A DNA stretch of 64,000 nucleotides, from contig NZ_MPKW01000011.1 of the NCBI RefSeq assembly GCF_009729415.1, positions 167,427 through 231,426 of the forward strand, in the 5' to 3' direction. The stretch is from Mycolicibacterium sp. CBMA 234 (lineage in GTDB: Bacteria > Actinomycetota > Actinomycetes > Mycobacteriales > Mycobacteriaceae). This document shows positions 55,800 to 64,000 of the stretch, piece after piece. The position numbers and the translations under genes were made by a program. The notes beneath the pieces were generated by a model, which saw nothing but the letters and a program-made list of their open reading frames with translations, made no database searches and was not told the DNA's origin. Numbering within the stretch: the stretch's first letter is position 1; each line of letters begins with the position of its first letter.

Positions 55800-56935
55800 C
55801 GCCACCGCTTGGCGATCCACTTGGCAATCACGTCGGCCTGCTCGCTGCGGGCGCCCGGGGTGGTGAAGTAGTGGTCGGAGTCGATGGGGTGCAGCGTCTT
55901 GTCCTCGGTGGCCAGTGCGTCGAAAATGCATTGCGCGTCAGAGGGATACACGCCCGAATCCTGTTCAGCGTTGATCACCAGGGCGGGGTTGTCGATGAGT
56001 GCCAGGTGTGGCTCGGCCCGGGTCTGGGCGTGTCGCAGGCTCCACATGGTCAGCCAGCTGCGCAGGGTGCAGGCGGCGGCGATGCCGTTCGCCGAGCGGT
56101 TGGCGTGGACCGGGGTGCCGGCATAACACTGATTGGCCGGGCGTTTGGTGGGTTCGAGCGTGGGGTCGACCATGCGCAGATCCGCCCACGTCCGCATGAC
56201 GGTGAACGGGCGATCCCGGAATCCCGCGGCCTTGACCCGCGCGTACTCGGTTTCCACCCAGTCGGTGATCGCGTGGTTGCGGGCGACCTGGGCGTCGCGG
56301 TAGCGCTTGACGAATGCGGACGAGTAGGGCGGTCCGTTGTCCGGATCGAACGGGTCGAGGTCGGGATCGGTTGCCAGCGCATCGGTTTCGTCGACCACCG
56401 AGCCATCCATCCAGTTGGTGAGGACGTCCGGACGGCCGGGATGCGCGGCGCTGGAGATATAGCCGTCGGCAGGAAGCAGATCGTAAACGCCGGCGGCCGG
56501 GCGCATTCCGTCAAATGGGGTGAGGTGTGGGGTCAGTGCCTGAGCTTGATAGGCGGCCATCAGCGAGCCACCACCCGAATTGCCCAGCAGGATCACGGTT
56601 TCCACCCCGGCCACCTCGCGCAGCCAGCGGACCCCGACACCGATGTCCACCAGGGCATGGTCCAGCAGGAAACTGGATTCGTAGCCGCGGAAGCGCGTGT
56701 TCCAGCCGAGGAAACCGATACCCCGGGTAGCCATGTAGTCGGCGAGGTAGTGCTCGGAGAAGTCGATTTGGTAGTGCGCGGCGATCATCGCCACTTTGGG
56801 CTTGCGGCCCATGCCCCGGTAGTAGATGCCCTGGCAGGGGTGTCCACCGGACCCGGCACGCAGCGCGGTGGGAGAGTCCATCCCGATGAACTCTCTGGTG
56901 ACGCCCGCGGCAGACGAACTCCCCGACTTGTTCAT
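55796..56935 (-). CDS. Alpha/beta-hydrolase (Rv0272c-like)
   Basis: 379 residues, start ATG 56935 overlapping the TetR stop (ATGA). Nucleophile elbow LLGNSGGGS (about 118-126, Ser nucleophile), a late GDYFT-like DSDHYFTTPG segment supplying His, and an N-terminal PxxxCxGxYYR-like GGHPCQGIYYRGMGR. Large cap insert between about 170 and 300. Matches Rv0272c in size and position. Substrate unknown; the operon partner is a 2-hydroxyacid dehydrogenase. Confidence 0.88.
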   Translation of the reverse strand: MNKSGSSSAAGVTREFIGMDSPTALRAGSGGHPCQGIYYRGMGRKPKVAMIAAHYQIDFSEHYLADYMATRGIGFLGWNTRFRGYESSFLLDHALVDIGVGVRWLREVAGVETVILLGNSGGGSLMAAYQAQALTPHLTPFDGMRPAAGVYDLLPADGYISSAAHPGRPDVLTNWMDGSVVDETDALATDPDLDPFDPDNGPPYSSAFVKRYRDAQVARNHAITDWVETEYARVKAAGFRDRPFTVMRTWADLRMVDPTLEPTKRPANQCYAGTPVHANRSANGIAAACTLRSWLTMWSLRHAQTRAEPHLALIDNPALVINAEQDSGVYPSDAQCIFDALATEDKTLHPIDSDHYFTTPGARSEQADVIAKWIAKRWR

Positions 56936-57561
56936 GTACGCGGATTCTCCTCGTAGTAAATGGTCCGGTAGAAGATGTTGGCCAGCGTGGTGACGCAGGC
57001 GTCGTCGTCTGCGGTGGTGGCACCCTCGCCGGATAATTGGGTATAGCAGAACTGGTTGAGCATCGACACGAGCGCCACGGCAACAAGGCGTGGATCGTCG
57101 TCAGGACAGAAGCCTTGCTGCTGAGCATGTTTGACCATCGACACGATCAGCGCAATCGGGAGTTCACAGATTTCCGCCCAGTATTGCGCGAAATCGTCGT
57201 TGACCATGGCCAATTGGGAGATGCTGATGACCTCGGCCAGCCGGTGCCGGTAGGTCTCCCAGTGCGCGGCGGCGGCGTGGTGCGCGCGTTCGGCGTTGGT
57301 GAGTTCGGGTCCGGCGGCATCGAGGGCCCGGTCGCGGGCTTCGTCGCGGAAGCGTTCCGCCCACTCGCGGACCATCGCCTCCTTGGAGTCGTAGTAGTTG
57401 TAGAACGACGCGGTGGACCGCCCGGCTTCTGCCGCGATGTCCGAAATGGTGGTCGCCAGAATGCCTTTGCGGGCAATGACGGTGCGGGCCGCGCTATCGA
57501 TCGCCGCCTGCGTCTGGCGGCCCCGGGCGGTGGGGAGCTGCTCGCGGGGTGCGACGGTCAC
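56932..57561 (-). CDS. TetR-family regulator (Rv0273c-like)
   Basis: 209 residues from GTG 57561, with AAAGGA at proper distance; the frame to 57828 has no better start. HTH about 30-65: ILATTISDIAAEAGRSTASFYNYYDSKEAMVREWAERF. The ligand domain is TetR_C-like. It heads the operon with the hydrolase and dehydrogenase and is divergent from the VOC gene; a dyad between them at 57607-57624 could be its operator. Confidence 0.88.
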   Translation of the reverse strand: MTVAPREQLPTARGRQTQAAIDSAARTVIARKGILATTISDIAAEAGRSTASFYNYYDSKEAMVREWAERFRDEARDRALDAAGPELTNAERAHHAAAAHWETYRHRLAEVISISQLAMVNDDFAQYWAEICELPIALIVSMVKHAQQQGFCPDDDPRLVAVALVSMLNQFCYTQLSGEGATTADDDACVTTLANIFYRTIYYEENPRT

Positions 57562-57606
57562 GGCAACGTCCTTTCGCGGTGTCCTCGGGGTGTCATTGAC
57601 AAAACT

Positions 57607-57624
57607 GAACCTGATGTTAGATTC
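57607..57624. promoter_or_regulatory. Candidate operator between TetR and VOC genes
   Basis: gaacctgatgttagattc, an imperfect dyad (6 of 9 positions) 45 bp from each divergent start. Only a candidate. Confidence 0.35.
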
Positions 57625-57666
57625 AGATTCGGTTGTTGACCAGACCCTGGCGTCAGGAGTTGCACG

Positions 57667-58245
57667 ATGATCAAGCCCGACAATCGCAATGCGGAATTCG
57701 AGTTGGGTGGCATCAACCATGTCGCTCTGGTGTGCGCGGACATGGCGCGAACCGTCGATTTCTACTCGGGCGTGCTGGGCATGCCGCTGGTGAAATCGGT
57801 TGATCTGCCCGGCGGTATGGGCCAGCACTTCTTCTTCGACGCCGGTAACGGTGACTGCGTGGCGTTCTTCTGGTTCACGCAGGCGCCGGATGGGGCGCCC
57901 GGCATCTCACAGCCGGCGGCGCTGCCCGGCATCGGCGAGTTCATGAGTGCCGTCGGGTCGTTGAACCACTTGGCTTTCCACGTGCCGGCCGAGAAATTCG
58001 ACGAGTACCGCAAGCGGCTCAAGGAGAAGGGCGTCCGGGTCGGCCCGGTGCTCAACCACGACGAGAGTCCCATGCAGGCCTCGCCGACGGTGCATCCCGG
58101 GGTCTACGTGCGGTCGTTCTACTTCCAGGACCCGGACGGCATCACCTTGGAATTCGCCTGCTGGACCAAAGAATTCACCGAAGCCGACACCGGGACCGAG
58201 CCGCGGACGGCAGCCGACCGGCGGCCGGCGGTGGCTCCGGTCTGA
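57667..58245 (+). CDS. VOC-family (glyoxalase-like) protein (Rv0274-like)
   Basis: 192 residues. Vicinal oxygen chelate fold: GGINHVALVCADMARTVDFYSGVLGMPLV with the first metal His, GSLNHLAFHVP with the second, and YFQDPDGITLEFACW with the third ligand Glu. So metal-binding residues are kept. Members are glyoxalases, dioxygenases or resistance proteins; here it is divergent from the TetR operon, as recalled for Rv0273c-Rv0274. Substrate unknown. Confidence 0.9.
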   Translation: MIKPDNRNAEFELGGINHVALVCADMARTVDFYSGVLGMPLVKSVDLPGGMGQHFFFDAGNGDCVAFFWFTQAPDGAPGISQPAALPGIGEFMSAVGSLNHLAFHVPAEKFDEYRKRLKEKGVRVGPVLNHDESPMQASPTVHPGVYVRSFYFQDPDGITLEFACWTKEFTEADTGTEPRTAADRRPAVAPV

Positions 58246-58296
58246 GGCACTGACGCGACCAGCCCCACCCATCTGACGCGCAGGAGGCGGTCAGGC

Positions 58297-58908
58297 ATGA
58301 CCGGGCGCCCGCTATCGTCCGAGGACTGCGACCGGCTCTGGAAAGCCTGGACGCCCGGGCAAGTCGCCGAACGACTCTCGGACACCTCGACATGCTGGTA
58401 CGTCGCGGCCGGGTGGGCGTTGGACCTGTTCGTCGGTGGCCTTGGACGCGAGCACGACGATCTCGAAATCGGAGTTCCTCGTGAACGATTCGGCGAGATC
58501 GTCGACGCGTTTCCTGGCTTCGAATGGGATGTAGTCGGGAACGGGCACGTCTGGCCGTTCCCCCAAGAAGCGGACACGATGCACCAGACGTGGCTGCGCG
58601 AACCAGCGACCGGACACTATCGCCTCGACGTGTTCCGTGAGCCGCACTGCGGCGACCAATGGGTGTGCCGCCGCGACGCCTCGATCACTGTGCCCTACAA
58701 CGAGCTGATCCTTCGCACAGGCGACGGCATCCCCTATGTGATTCCTGAGGTCGTGCTCTTGTTCAAGGCGAAAGCGCCGCGAGCCAAAGATCACGCGGAC
58801 TTCAGCCACGCACTCCCTGTGATGGACCGGTCACGGCGAGCTCGACTGGCCGGGTGGCTATCGCGAGTGCATCCCGGCCATGCCTGGCTGGACGCGCTCA
58901 ATGCGTGA
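58297..58908 (+). CDS. Nucleotidyltransferase, aminoglycoside ANT(2'')-like
   Basis: 203 residues from ATG 58297 with AGGAGG (58280-58285) ahead. Core GWALDLFVGGLGREHDDLEIGVPRERF fits the aminoglycoside adenylyltransferase-type family (PF10706), with Gly-Trp-Ala, then His-Asp-Asp-x-Glu as metal-binding site, and RLDVFREP as the third acid. Might modify aminoglycosides or another small molecule; chromosomal mycobacterial members are mostly untested. It is not flanked by integron or IS sequence. The second drug-modifier-like gene of this window, with AAC(2'). Confidence 0.8.
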   Translation: MTGRPLSSEDCDRLWKAWTPGQVAERLSDTSTCWYVAAGWALDLFVGGLGREHDDLEIGVPRERFGEIVDAFPGFEWDVVGNGHVWPFPQEADTMHQTWLREPATGHYRLDVFREPHCGDQWVCRRDASITVPYNELILRTGDGIPYVIPEVVLLFKAKAPRAKDHADFSHALPVMDRSRRARLAGWLSRVHPGHAWLDALNA

Positions 58909-58957
58909 CGGTATGGGCAAGCGCCCCAGCGCTGCGTGTCGTGGTGATCACTGCATC

Positions 58958-58978
58958 TTGATCTCAACCTCGGTTGAG
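58958..58978 (+). promoter_or_regulatory. SoxR/MerR-type operator before the MBL-fold gene
   Basis: TTGATC (-35-like, 58958-58963) then ctcaacc-tc-ggttgag (58963-58978), a perfect 7-bp dyad of the CCTCAA...TTGAGG kind bound by SoxR. It lies 17 bp before ATG 58995, so transcripts may be leaderless. No SoxR gene is adjacent. Confidence 0.7.
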
Positions 58979-58994
58979 GTTGCAGGCTGGGTGC

Positions 58995-59822
58995 ATGCCT
59001 ACTTGGATTTGTGATGGATGTGGAGTCGAGCACGCTGACACCGAAGTGCGGCCGCCGGAGAACAGCTGTGTTTTCACCTCGGAGGCCGTCTCGATAGAGG
59101 AGCGTGGCGATCTGCCACCGCACGGCACCTGGACGACGCTGAAACTCCTTGCCGAGCAACCGCATCAGACTGAATATGTCAACCATGGCCGGGGAGTCCA
59201 CAGCCTGCGCCGAACGCCTCGGTTCGGGATCGGGCACCGGTCGTATCTGGTGCAGACCGCAGCCGGCAACATGTTGTGGGACGCGCCAAGCTATTTGGAT
59301 GACTCGATAGTCGGACTGGTCACCGCACTTGGCGGGGTCGCGGCGATTGCCTCGAGTCATCCTCACATGTTCGGAGCGCAGCTGTCCTGGAGCAAGGCGT
59401 TCGGCGGGGTTCCGGTCTACGTGAATGTTCTTGACCGAGAATGGGTTCCCGTTGCCGATCCGGTGATCGAATACTGGGACGTGGAGATGGAGCCGTTGCC
59501 GGGAGTTCGGCTGATCCATGTGGGTGGTCACATGCGGGGCAGCGCCGTAGCGTTGACTCCGGACGGAACCCTGCTCGTCGGTGACAGCATCTCGGGCGGC
59601 CTGGCCAAGAACTGGGTGTCGTTCCAGCGCATGTATCCCAAGCACTTGCCGTTATCGGCGGCGGTGGTGCGACGCATCGTCGAGCGCCTTGATGCCTACG
59701 ACTACGACCGGCTCTACACCCTTGGTGGCGACGAGATCGATCAGGACGCCAAGGAGGTCGTCCACCGCTCTGCCGACGCTCATATCCGCCATGTCAGCGG
59801 TGAATTCGACCACCTCACCTGA
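58995..59822 (+). CDS. Metallo-beta-lactamase-fold protein with N-terminal zinc-ribbon-like Cys pair
   Basis: 275 residues from ATG 58995. MPTWICDGCGVEHAD starts with a two-Cys knuckle, perhaps metal-binding. The core is MBL-like: RSYLVQTAAGNMLWDAP, IASSHPHMFGAQLSWSKAF in place of HxHxDH (His-Pro-His kept, Asp replaced by Gln), LIHVGGHMRGSAVAL with a His, LLVGDSISGG with Asp. So a hydrolase of glyoxalase-II type with altered metal site is likely; substrate unknown. A SoxR-type operator precedes it, hinting at oxidative or redox-stress control. Ends 6 bp before the convergent methyltransferase. Confidence 0.82.
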   Translation: MPTWICDGCGVEHADTEVRPPENSCVFTSEAVSIEERGDLPPHGTWTTLKLLAEQPHQTEYVNHGRGVHSLRRTPRFGIGHRSYLVQTAAGNMLWDAPSYLDDSIVGLVTALGGVAAIASSHPHMFGAQLSWSKAFGGVPVYVNVLDREWVPVADPVIEYWDVEMEPLPGVRLIHVGGHMRGSAVALTPDGTLLVGDSISGGLAKNWVSFQRMYPKHLPLSAAVVRRIVERLDAYDYDRLYTLGGDEIDQDAKEVVHRSADAHIRHVSGEFDHLT

Positions 59823-59828
59823 TCTGCT

Positions 59829-60668
59829 TCATGGCTGCGGCGCAGCAGCTTTCGTCGCTTCGACGAAGTAGCCGCGCGGCACGTCGGGCACGTCCATGGG
59901 CACCGCGGGGGTGAACCAGCGGTCCCAGGCGTTGCCGGGCACAGCGACGTCGGTGACGACCGCTGACCACCCGTGGCGCTCGGACAGCTCACCGGGTTGG
60001 TCAGTGCCGAACAGCCACGGTGCGCCCTTCTGCTTCATCGACTGACGTACCGCGGCCAGCACTTGCGCATCCAGCAGCGTCTTGCCGACGACGTCGTACA
60101 GCAGCACGGAACCGGGCGCCGACAGTCCGTCCACCCGCTCGAACACGGTCCGGACCGCGGCCTCGTCGAGGTATTGCAGCAGCCCCTCGATGAGCCACAC
60201 CGTCGGGCGATCGGTGTCAAAACCGCCTGACCGCAGCGCATCCGTCCAGTCACCGGTGAGGTCCACGCCGATCGCGAACCGGCTGCAGCGGGCGTCTTCG
60301 CCGGCCAACGCCGCGGCCTTGGCGTCGATCACCGCGGGCTGGTCCAGTTCGTAGACCGTGGCGCCGTCGGGCCACGGCAACCGGTAGGCGCGCGCGTCCA
60401 TGCCGGCGGCCAGGATGACGACCTGCTGCACCGATTCCGTTGCGCGCAACAGGGCTTCGTCCCAGAACCGGGTGCGGACCACGATCTGCCGGGTAGGCCG
60501 GTCTCCGGCCGCAGCGACGGCTTCAGCGAGGAGCTGACGGCCGCTGTCGCCGGCGAGCCGAGCCGCGAACGGATCGGTGAAAAGCCGGTCGGGGCGGCGA
60601 GATTCCTCCTCGCGGATGGCTGCGACCAGAAGGCCGGTGTCCGCGACCGCTTGTCCTGCGTTGTCCAT
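59829..60668 (-). CDS. Class I SAM-dependent methyltransferase (LCMT/TIGR00027 type)
   Basis: 279 residues. SAM-binding VVILAAGMDARAYRLPWPDGATVYELDQPAVI, then RFAIGVDLTGDWTDALRSGGFD and TVWLIEGLLQYL. This is the large mycobacterial family of putative O-methyltransferases. It is a paralogue of the one at 63125 ([30 protein letters not shown]). Target molecules unknown. Convergent with the MBL gene. Confidence 0.88.
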   Translation of the reverse strand: MDNAGQAVADTGLLVAAIREEESRRPDRLFTDPFAARLAGDSGRQLLAEAVAAAGDRPTRQIVVRTRFWDEALLRATESVQQVVILAAGMDARAYRLPWPDGATVYELDQPAVIDAKAAALAGEDARCSRFAIGVDLTGDWTDALRSGGFDTDRPTVWLIEGLLQYLDEAAVRTVFERVDGLSAPGSVLLYDVVGKTLLDAQVLAAVRQSMKQKGAPWLFGTDQPGELSERHGWSAVVTDVAVPGNAWDRWFTPAVPMDVPDVPRGYFVEATKAAAPQP

Positions 60669-60709
60669 GCCTCCATGGTGCTGGCCCGCGGCCGGGAACG
60701 CTTGGATAT

Positions 60710-61519
60710 TTATGCCGTCAGCCCGACGTGGCTGGGCAATGCCGTCCGTCGTTGCGCGTATTGCGTGGGCGTCAGTGCGGTGAATTCCCGGAATTCGCGG
60801 ACGAAATGGGGTTGGTCGAAGTATCCGAGGCCTGCGGCAATCTCGGCGCCGTCGGCGACGTCGGCATCGAGCAGCCGCAGCGCGGCCTGCAGCCGCCGCA
60901 CGCGCAGATACGTCTTCGGGGTCAGGCCGATCTCGCTGCGGAACGTTGCGATCAATCGCTTTGGGGTGAAGCCGGTCAGCTTGGCGGCCTCGGAAACCCG
61001 AAGCGACGGTTGGCTTTCTGCTGCGGCCAGGACGGGCGCGAGCAGCCTCGGCTGTGGCTGCAGCCGGGTGAGTAGGAATGCCTGCAGGAGGTCGACGCGC
61101 TGCGCGGCCGTCGGTGTCGCCACCAATTGCTCACGGAGGACGACGGCGGCGTGCCCCCAGAGGTCGGTGAGGCTGACACATGCATTTTCCAACTCGTGCA
61201 ACGGGATTCCGAAGAAGGGCAGTGCGCCGCCGGGGCGGAAGTGGATGGTCAGCACTGTCTGCCCCGGGTCCATCCGGGTCAGGTACGCCCTCGTGCCCGG
61301 CCCGGCGATGAACGCGGGCGCGGACGAGGCGAGGGTGAGGCCGTCGGCGGCGTGAAAGTTCATCCGGTCTCGCTCACCGATATCGATGACGACGGTGGCC
61401 GCACCGCGGGGCAGGGCCTTGCTGCGGTCTGTCGTGGTGCCGCCGTACAGCCAGTAGCCGAAGAAAGCGATGTGCTGGTCCAGCGGCGGTCGGGGCCGGT
61501 GCAGCTGGGGCCCGGTCAT
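60710..61519 (-). CDS. AraC-family transcription regulator
   Basis: 269 residues. N-terminal cupin-like sensor (YWLYGGTTTDRSKALPRGAATVVIDIGERDRMNF) and C-terminal double HTH: SLRVSEAAKLTGFTPKRLIATFRSEIGLTPKTYLRVRRLQAAL and AEIAAGLGYFDQPHFVREFREFTALTPTQYAQRR, a canonical AraC signature. Overlaps the TetR gene upstream (ATGA), so both regulators are co-transcribed. Targets unknown; the methyltransferase gene 41 bp downstream on the same strand is an obvious candidate. Confidence 0.9.
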   Translation of the reverse strand: MTGPQLHRPRPPLDQHIAFFGYWLYGGTTTDRSKALPRGAATVVIDIGERDRMNFHAADGLTLASSAPAFIAGPGTRAYLTRMDPGQTVLTIHFRPGGALPFFGIPLHELENACVSLTDLWGHAAVVLREQLVATPTAAQRVDLLQAFLLTRLQPQPRLLAPVLAAAESQPSLRVSEAAKLTGFTPKRLIATFRSEIGLTPKTYLRVRRLQAALRLLDADVADGAEIAAGLGYFDQPHFVREFREFTALTPTQYAQRRTALPSHVGLTA

Positions 61520-62133
61520 CGGTGGACCGTGCGCTTGCCCAGCGTGTCCAGCAGGAGTGCCAGATGATCGATCAATTCGTCTGGGGTGTAGGTGATTTCA
61601 TCGGACAACCACGCGCTCAGGGTCTGGCCGACGCCACCGACCGCGAAGTGCGTGCTGGCCCGCAGTCGTTCGCCGGACGGTAGTTGCAGCGCGCCGCCGG
61701 CGTGTTGGCCCAGCAGCATGGCGAAGAACGCCGTTGATTCGTGACGCTTGCGGGCCACCACCTCATTGGATAAGTGGGCGCTGAACAGCAGCCGGCCCAC
61801 CCGCGCGTCGTCGGCGATGGCGTGGACGATGTTCGCCATACCGGCGCGGCTCTGCTCGGCTGGCGGAACCGCGGCCACCGCGGCCTGGGTCGTGGTGGCC
61901 AAGCCGGTGATCACGTGATCGAAGACAGCTGCGACGAAATCGTCCTTGTCAGTGAAGCTTTCATAGAAGTACCGCATCGCGACGCCGGCCCTGCCGCAGA
62001 TGACGCGGACGGTGAGTTCCGGCGCGGGCGGCGCGGCACCGAGTAGGTCGAGGCCGGCATCGATCAACCGGGCCCGACGTTGGGCCAGGCGTTCTGTCGC
62101 GTCGATTCCGCGGTACGGCCGCACCTGTGGCAC
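61516..62133 (-). CDS. TetR-family regulator (Rv0275c-like)
   Basis: 205 residues from GTG 62133. HTH about 35-65: LTVRVICGRAGVAMRYFYESFTDKDDFVAAVFDHV. Starts VPQVRPYRGIDATERLAQRRARLIDAGLDL, the common N-terminal form of this subgroup. Divergent from the MpaB-family gene by 77 bp, as recalled for Rv0275c and Rv0276, and coupled to an AraC gene, which I do not recall from that locus. Confidence 0.88.
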   Translation of the reverse strand: MPQVRPYRGIDATERLAQRRARLIDAGLDLLGAAPPAPELTVRVICGRAGVAMRYFYESFTDKDDFVAAVFDHVITGLATTTQAAVAAVPPAEQSRAGMANIVHAIADDARVGRLLFSAHLSNEVVARKRHESTAFFAMLLGQHAGGALQLPSGERLRASTHFAVGGVGQTLSAWLSDEITYTPDELIDHLALLLDTLGKRTVHR

Positions 62134-62210
62134 CCCGCCATCTTGACACCTGTGCCCCGCCGCAGGCAATATCAGGAATCAATCGTTCTCACTTTTGCGA
62201 GGAGTGACCT

Positions 62211-63089
62211 ATGACGGTCGATCTGGTGGAACTGCCGGTCAACGCATGCGCGCCGGGCCGTCGGGTGCGTCGCGACGTCCAGTACTCCGACGGATTGATC
62301 GGCGCTGCGCTGCTCGCGGGCCCGGCCAACGTGATCATGCAGCTGTCCCGACCGGGTGTCGGCTACGGCGTCGTCGAAAGCCGGGTGGAAAGCGGCCGCA
62401 CAGACCTGCACCCGATCAAGCGGGCCCGGACCACGTTCACGTACCTCGCGGTGGCGATCCTCGGCTCCGATGACCAGAAGGCGGCCTACCGGAGCGCGGT
62501 GAACAAGGCGCACCGGCAGGTGTACTCCACCGAGGACAGCCCGGTGAAGTACAGCGCCATGGACAAGAATCTGCAGCTCTGGGTGGCGGCGTGCCTGTTC
62601 AAGGGTGCTCTCGACGTGTACCGCCTGGTCGTCGGAGAGTTGGACGACGAGAGTGCCGAGGAGTTCTACCGGCAGGGCATGACCATGGGCACCACCCTGC
62701 AGGTGACGCCTGAGATGTGGCCGGCCGACCGCGCCGCGTTCGACAAGTACTGGCAGGAATCGCTGGATCAGGTGCACATCGACGACACGGTGCGCGATTA
62801 CCTGTATCCGATTGCCGCAGTGCGGATGAAGGGTCTGCAGCTCCCGGGTCCGCTGCAGCGCCGGTTCGAGGCAATCTCCCTGTTGCTCACCACCGGTTTC
62901 CTGCCGCAGCGCTTCCGTGACGAGATGCGGCTGCCGTGGGATGTCAAGCGGCAGAAGCGGTTCAATCAGCTGATGGGACTGGTCAAGGCGGTCAACCGGG
63001 TGCTGCCCGGGCCGCTGCGGCGCTTTCCGTTCAACTGGATGCTCATGGATCTGGACTGGCGTATCCGGACCGGCCGCCCGTTGGTCTAG
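62211..63089 (+). CDS. MpaB/DUF2236-family oxygenase-like protein (Rv0276-like)
   Basis: 292 residues with GAGGAG six bases before ATG. DUF2236 (latex-clearing/MpaB family) features: [63 protein letters not shown] with the family Arg and His (haem-associated in Lcp), [19 protein letters not shown] and [32 protein letters not shown]. Members are haem b oxygenases or of unknown role. Divergent from the TetR gene, probably controlled by it. Confidence 0.85.
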   Translation: MTVDLVELPVNACAPGRRVRRDVQYSDGLIGAALLAGPANVIMQLSRPGVGYGVVESRVESGRTDLHPIKRARTTFTYLAVAILGSDDQKAAYRSAVNKAHRQVYSTEDSPVKYSAMDKNLQLWVAACLFKGALDVYRLVVGELDDESAEEFYRQGMTMGTTLQVTPEMWPADRAAFDKYWQESLDQVHIDDTVRDYLYPIAAVRMKGLQLPGPLQRRFEAISLLLTTGFLPQRFRDEMRLPWDVKRQKRFNQLMGLVKAVNRVLPGPLRRFPFNWMLMDLDWRIRTGRPLV

Positions 63090-63124
63090 CGCAACACCAA
63101 GGATCCGGGCGTACCCTCGCGCGG

Positions 63125-64000
63125 GTGCGAACCGACAATGACAGCTGGGACATAACGACGAGTGTTGGATCGACCGCGGTGATGGTTGCCGCGGCGCGGG
63201 CGTTGGAGGCCGCGAAGCCGAATCCGCTTGCGGTAGACCAATATGCCGAAGTATTCACTCGTGCGGTCGGCGGCGACTGGGCCGGTGTGCTCGACGGCAA
63301 GGCACCGCAGCATCCGCTGGCGACTGCGGAGTTCGGTGAGCCGTTCATCAACTTCCAGGGCGCGCGGACCAAGTATTTCGACGCCTATTTCCACAGCGTG
63401 ATGGCTGCCGGCGTACGGCAGATTGTCCTGCTGGCAGCGGGTTTGGATTCTCGGGCCTACCGTCTGGACTGGCCGGACGGCACGACGATCTACGAGCTGG
63501 ATCAGCCACGGGTGCTGGAGTTCAAACGAGAGGTGTTGGCGCTCAAGGGTGCCGAGCCAACGGCGCAGCGGCGGGAGATCGCCGTCGACCTGCGGGATGA
63601 CTGGCAGACCGCGCTGACCGACGCCGGTTTTGATCCAGCACAACCGTCGGCGTGGATCGCCGAGGGGTTGCTGATCTATCTGCCGGCGACCGCGCAAGAC
63701 CAGTTGTTCACCGGTATTGATGCGCTCGCTGCGCCAGGCAGCTGGGTGGCGGTCGAAGAGGGCGAGCCCATGCCGGACGAGGTGTTCGCCGCCAAGCGGG
63801 CCGAGGGCGACGAGATGTCGGAAGGCTTTTTCAAGCTCATCTACAACGAGCAGATCGCTCCGGCGGCCGAATGGTTCGGCTCGCGAGGATGGCGCGCGGA
63901 GGCCACCGGGCTCGCGGACTACTTCCGGACGGTTGGTCGTCCGGTGCCGACAAACCCGGAGGCAGCGGCGATGATCGCATCGAACAGCCTGGTCACCGCT
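63125..64000 (+). CDS. Class I SAM-dependent methyltransferase (Rv0281-like), 3' end outside window
   Basis: Open from GTG 63125 to the window edge (292 codons, no stop), against about 300 residues for the family. [29 protein letters not shown] at the start and [68 protein letters not shown] follow the Rv0281 type of putative S-adenosylmethionine methyltransferase. Paralogue of 59829-60668. It lies 35 bp after the MpaB gene, same strand, so one transcript is likely. Confidence 0.9.
   Translation, partial: MRTDNDSWDITTSVGSTAVMVAAARALEAAKPNPLAVDQYAEVFTRAVGGDWAGVLDGKAPQHPLATAEFGEPFINFQGARTKYFDAYFHSVMAAGVRQIVLLAAGLDSRAYRLDWPDGTTIYELDQPRVLEFKREVLALKGAEPTAQRREIAVDLRDDWQTALTDAGFDPAQPSAWIAEGLLIYLPATAQDQLFTGIDALAAPGSWVAVEEGEPMPDEVFAAKRAEGDEMSEGFFKLIYNEQIAPAAEWFGSRGWRAEATGLADYFRTVGRPVPTNPEAAAMIASNSLVTA

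Overview
The window is high-GC chromosomal DNA of a mycobacterium, most likely a rapidly growing Mycolicibacterium-type species. Evidence: PE-PPE, PPE, MmpS/MmpL, LCP, FadD/FadE, F420-dependent and DUF732-type proteins, frequent GTG/TTG starts, ATGA/GTGA gene overlaps, and a long stretch whose order, recalled from knowledge and not searched, parallels M. tuberculosis Rv0247c-Rv0281: sdhB-sdhA-sdhC-Rv0250c, nirBD, CbiX, HemD-regulator fusion, aac(2'), pxpC/pxpB, FecB2, LigD-PolDom, fadD2, fadE6, Rv0272c-Rv0276, Rv0281. No rRNA, tRNA, CRISPR array or prophage was seen.

Layout. 1-2.3 kb: 3' part of a PE-PPE hydrolase, then a DUF559 (PD-(D/E)XK-like) gene bracketed by pairs of palindromic repeats. 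2.3-4.7 kb: GAP-family membrane protein plus fatty-acyl-AMP ligase (lipid assembly/export). 4.8-9.7 kb: receptor Ser/Thr kinase, then rmlA-rmlB-rmlCD for dTDP-L-rhamnose, with RmlC and RmlD fused. 9.8-15.9 kb: flavin reductase, succinate dehydrogenase operon, PEP-mutase-like enzyme, Thr-rich membrane protein. 16-22.5 kb: nitrite reductase nirBD with siroheme-related genes, and AAC(2'). 22.5-30.2 kb: 5-oxoprolinase subunits, queuosine-precursor transporter, siderophore-binding lipoprotein, secreted small proteins, patatin, L,D-transpeptidase. 30.2-36.9 kb: a decayed DUF559 fragment with its repeats, mmpS-mmpL with a divergent TetR, Ddn-like protein, PPE protein behind an IdeR-type box. 36.9-43 kb: low-complexity secreted proteins, an LCP ligase and a secreted domain shared with the kinase. 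43-54.7 kb: KimA-like permease, MerR regulator, STAS protein, PolDom, fadD2, ECF sigma factor-SDR pair, fadE6. 54.8-64 kb: a TetR-hydrolase-dehydrogenase operon, VOC protein, ANT-like nucleotidyltransferase, MBL hydrolase behind a SoxR-like operator, two paralogous methyltransferases, AraC-TetR pair and an MpaB-family protein.

Functional themes: cell-envelope glycan and lipid building (RmlABCD, FAAL/Gap, LCP, Ldt, MmpSL), respiration and nitrogen (Sdh, NirBD with siroheme supply), iron (FecB2, PPE37-like with IdeR box) and fatty-acid catabolism with local TetR control.

The most unusual signal is a repeat-plus-nuclease module. About 60-bp palindromic units occur in pairs on both sides of the DUF559 gene (one contains its stop codon). 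The same unit pair recurs at about 30.4-30.6 kb attached to a frameshifted remnant of the C-terminus of a second DUF559 gene, which suggests that gene and repeats are inherited or mobilised together. A second, unrelated hairpin family of about 60 bp is present twice (15.97 and 19.9 kb).
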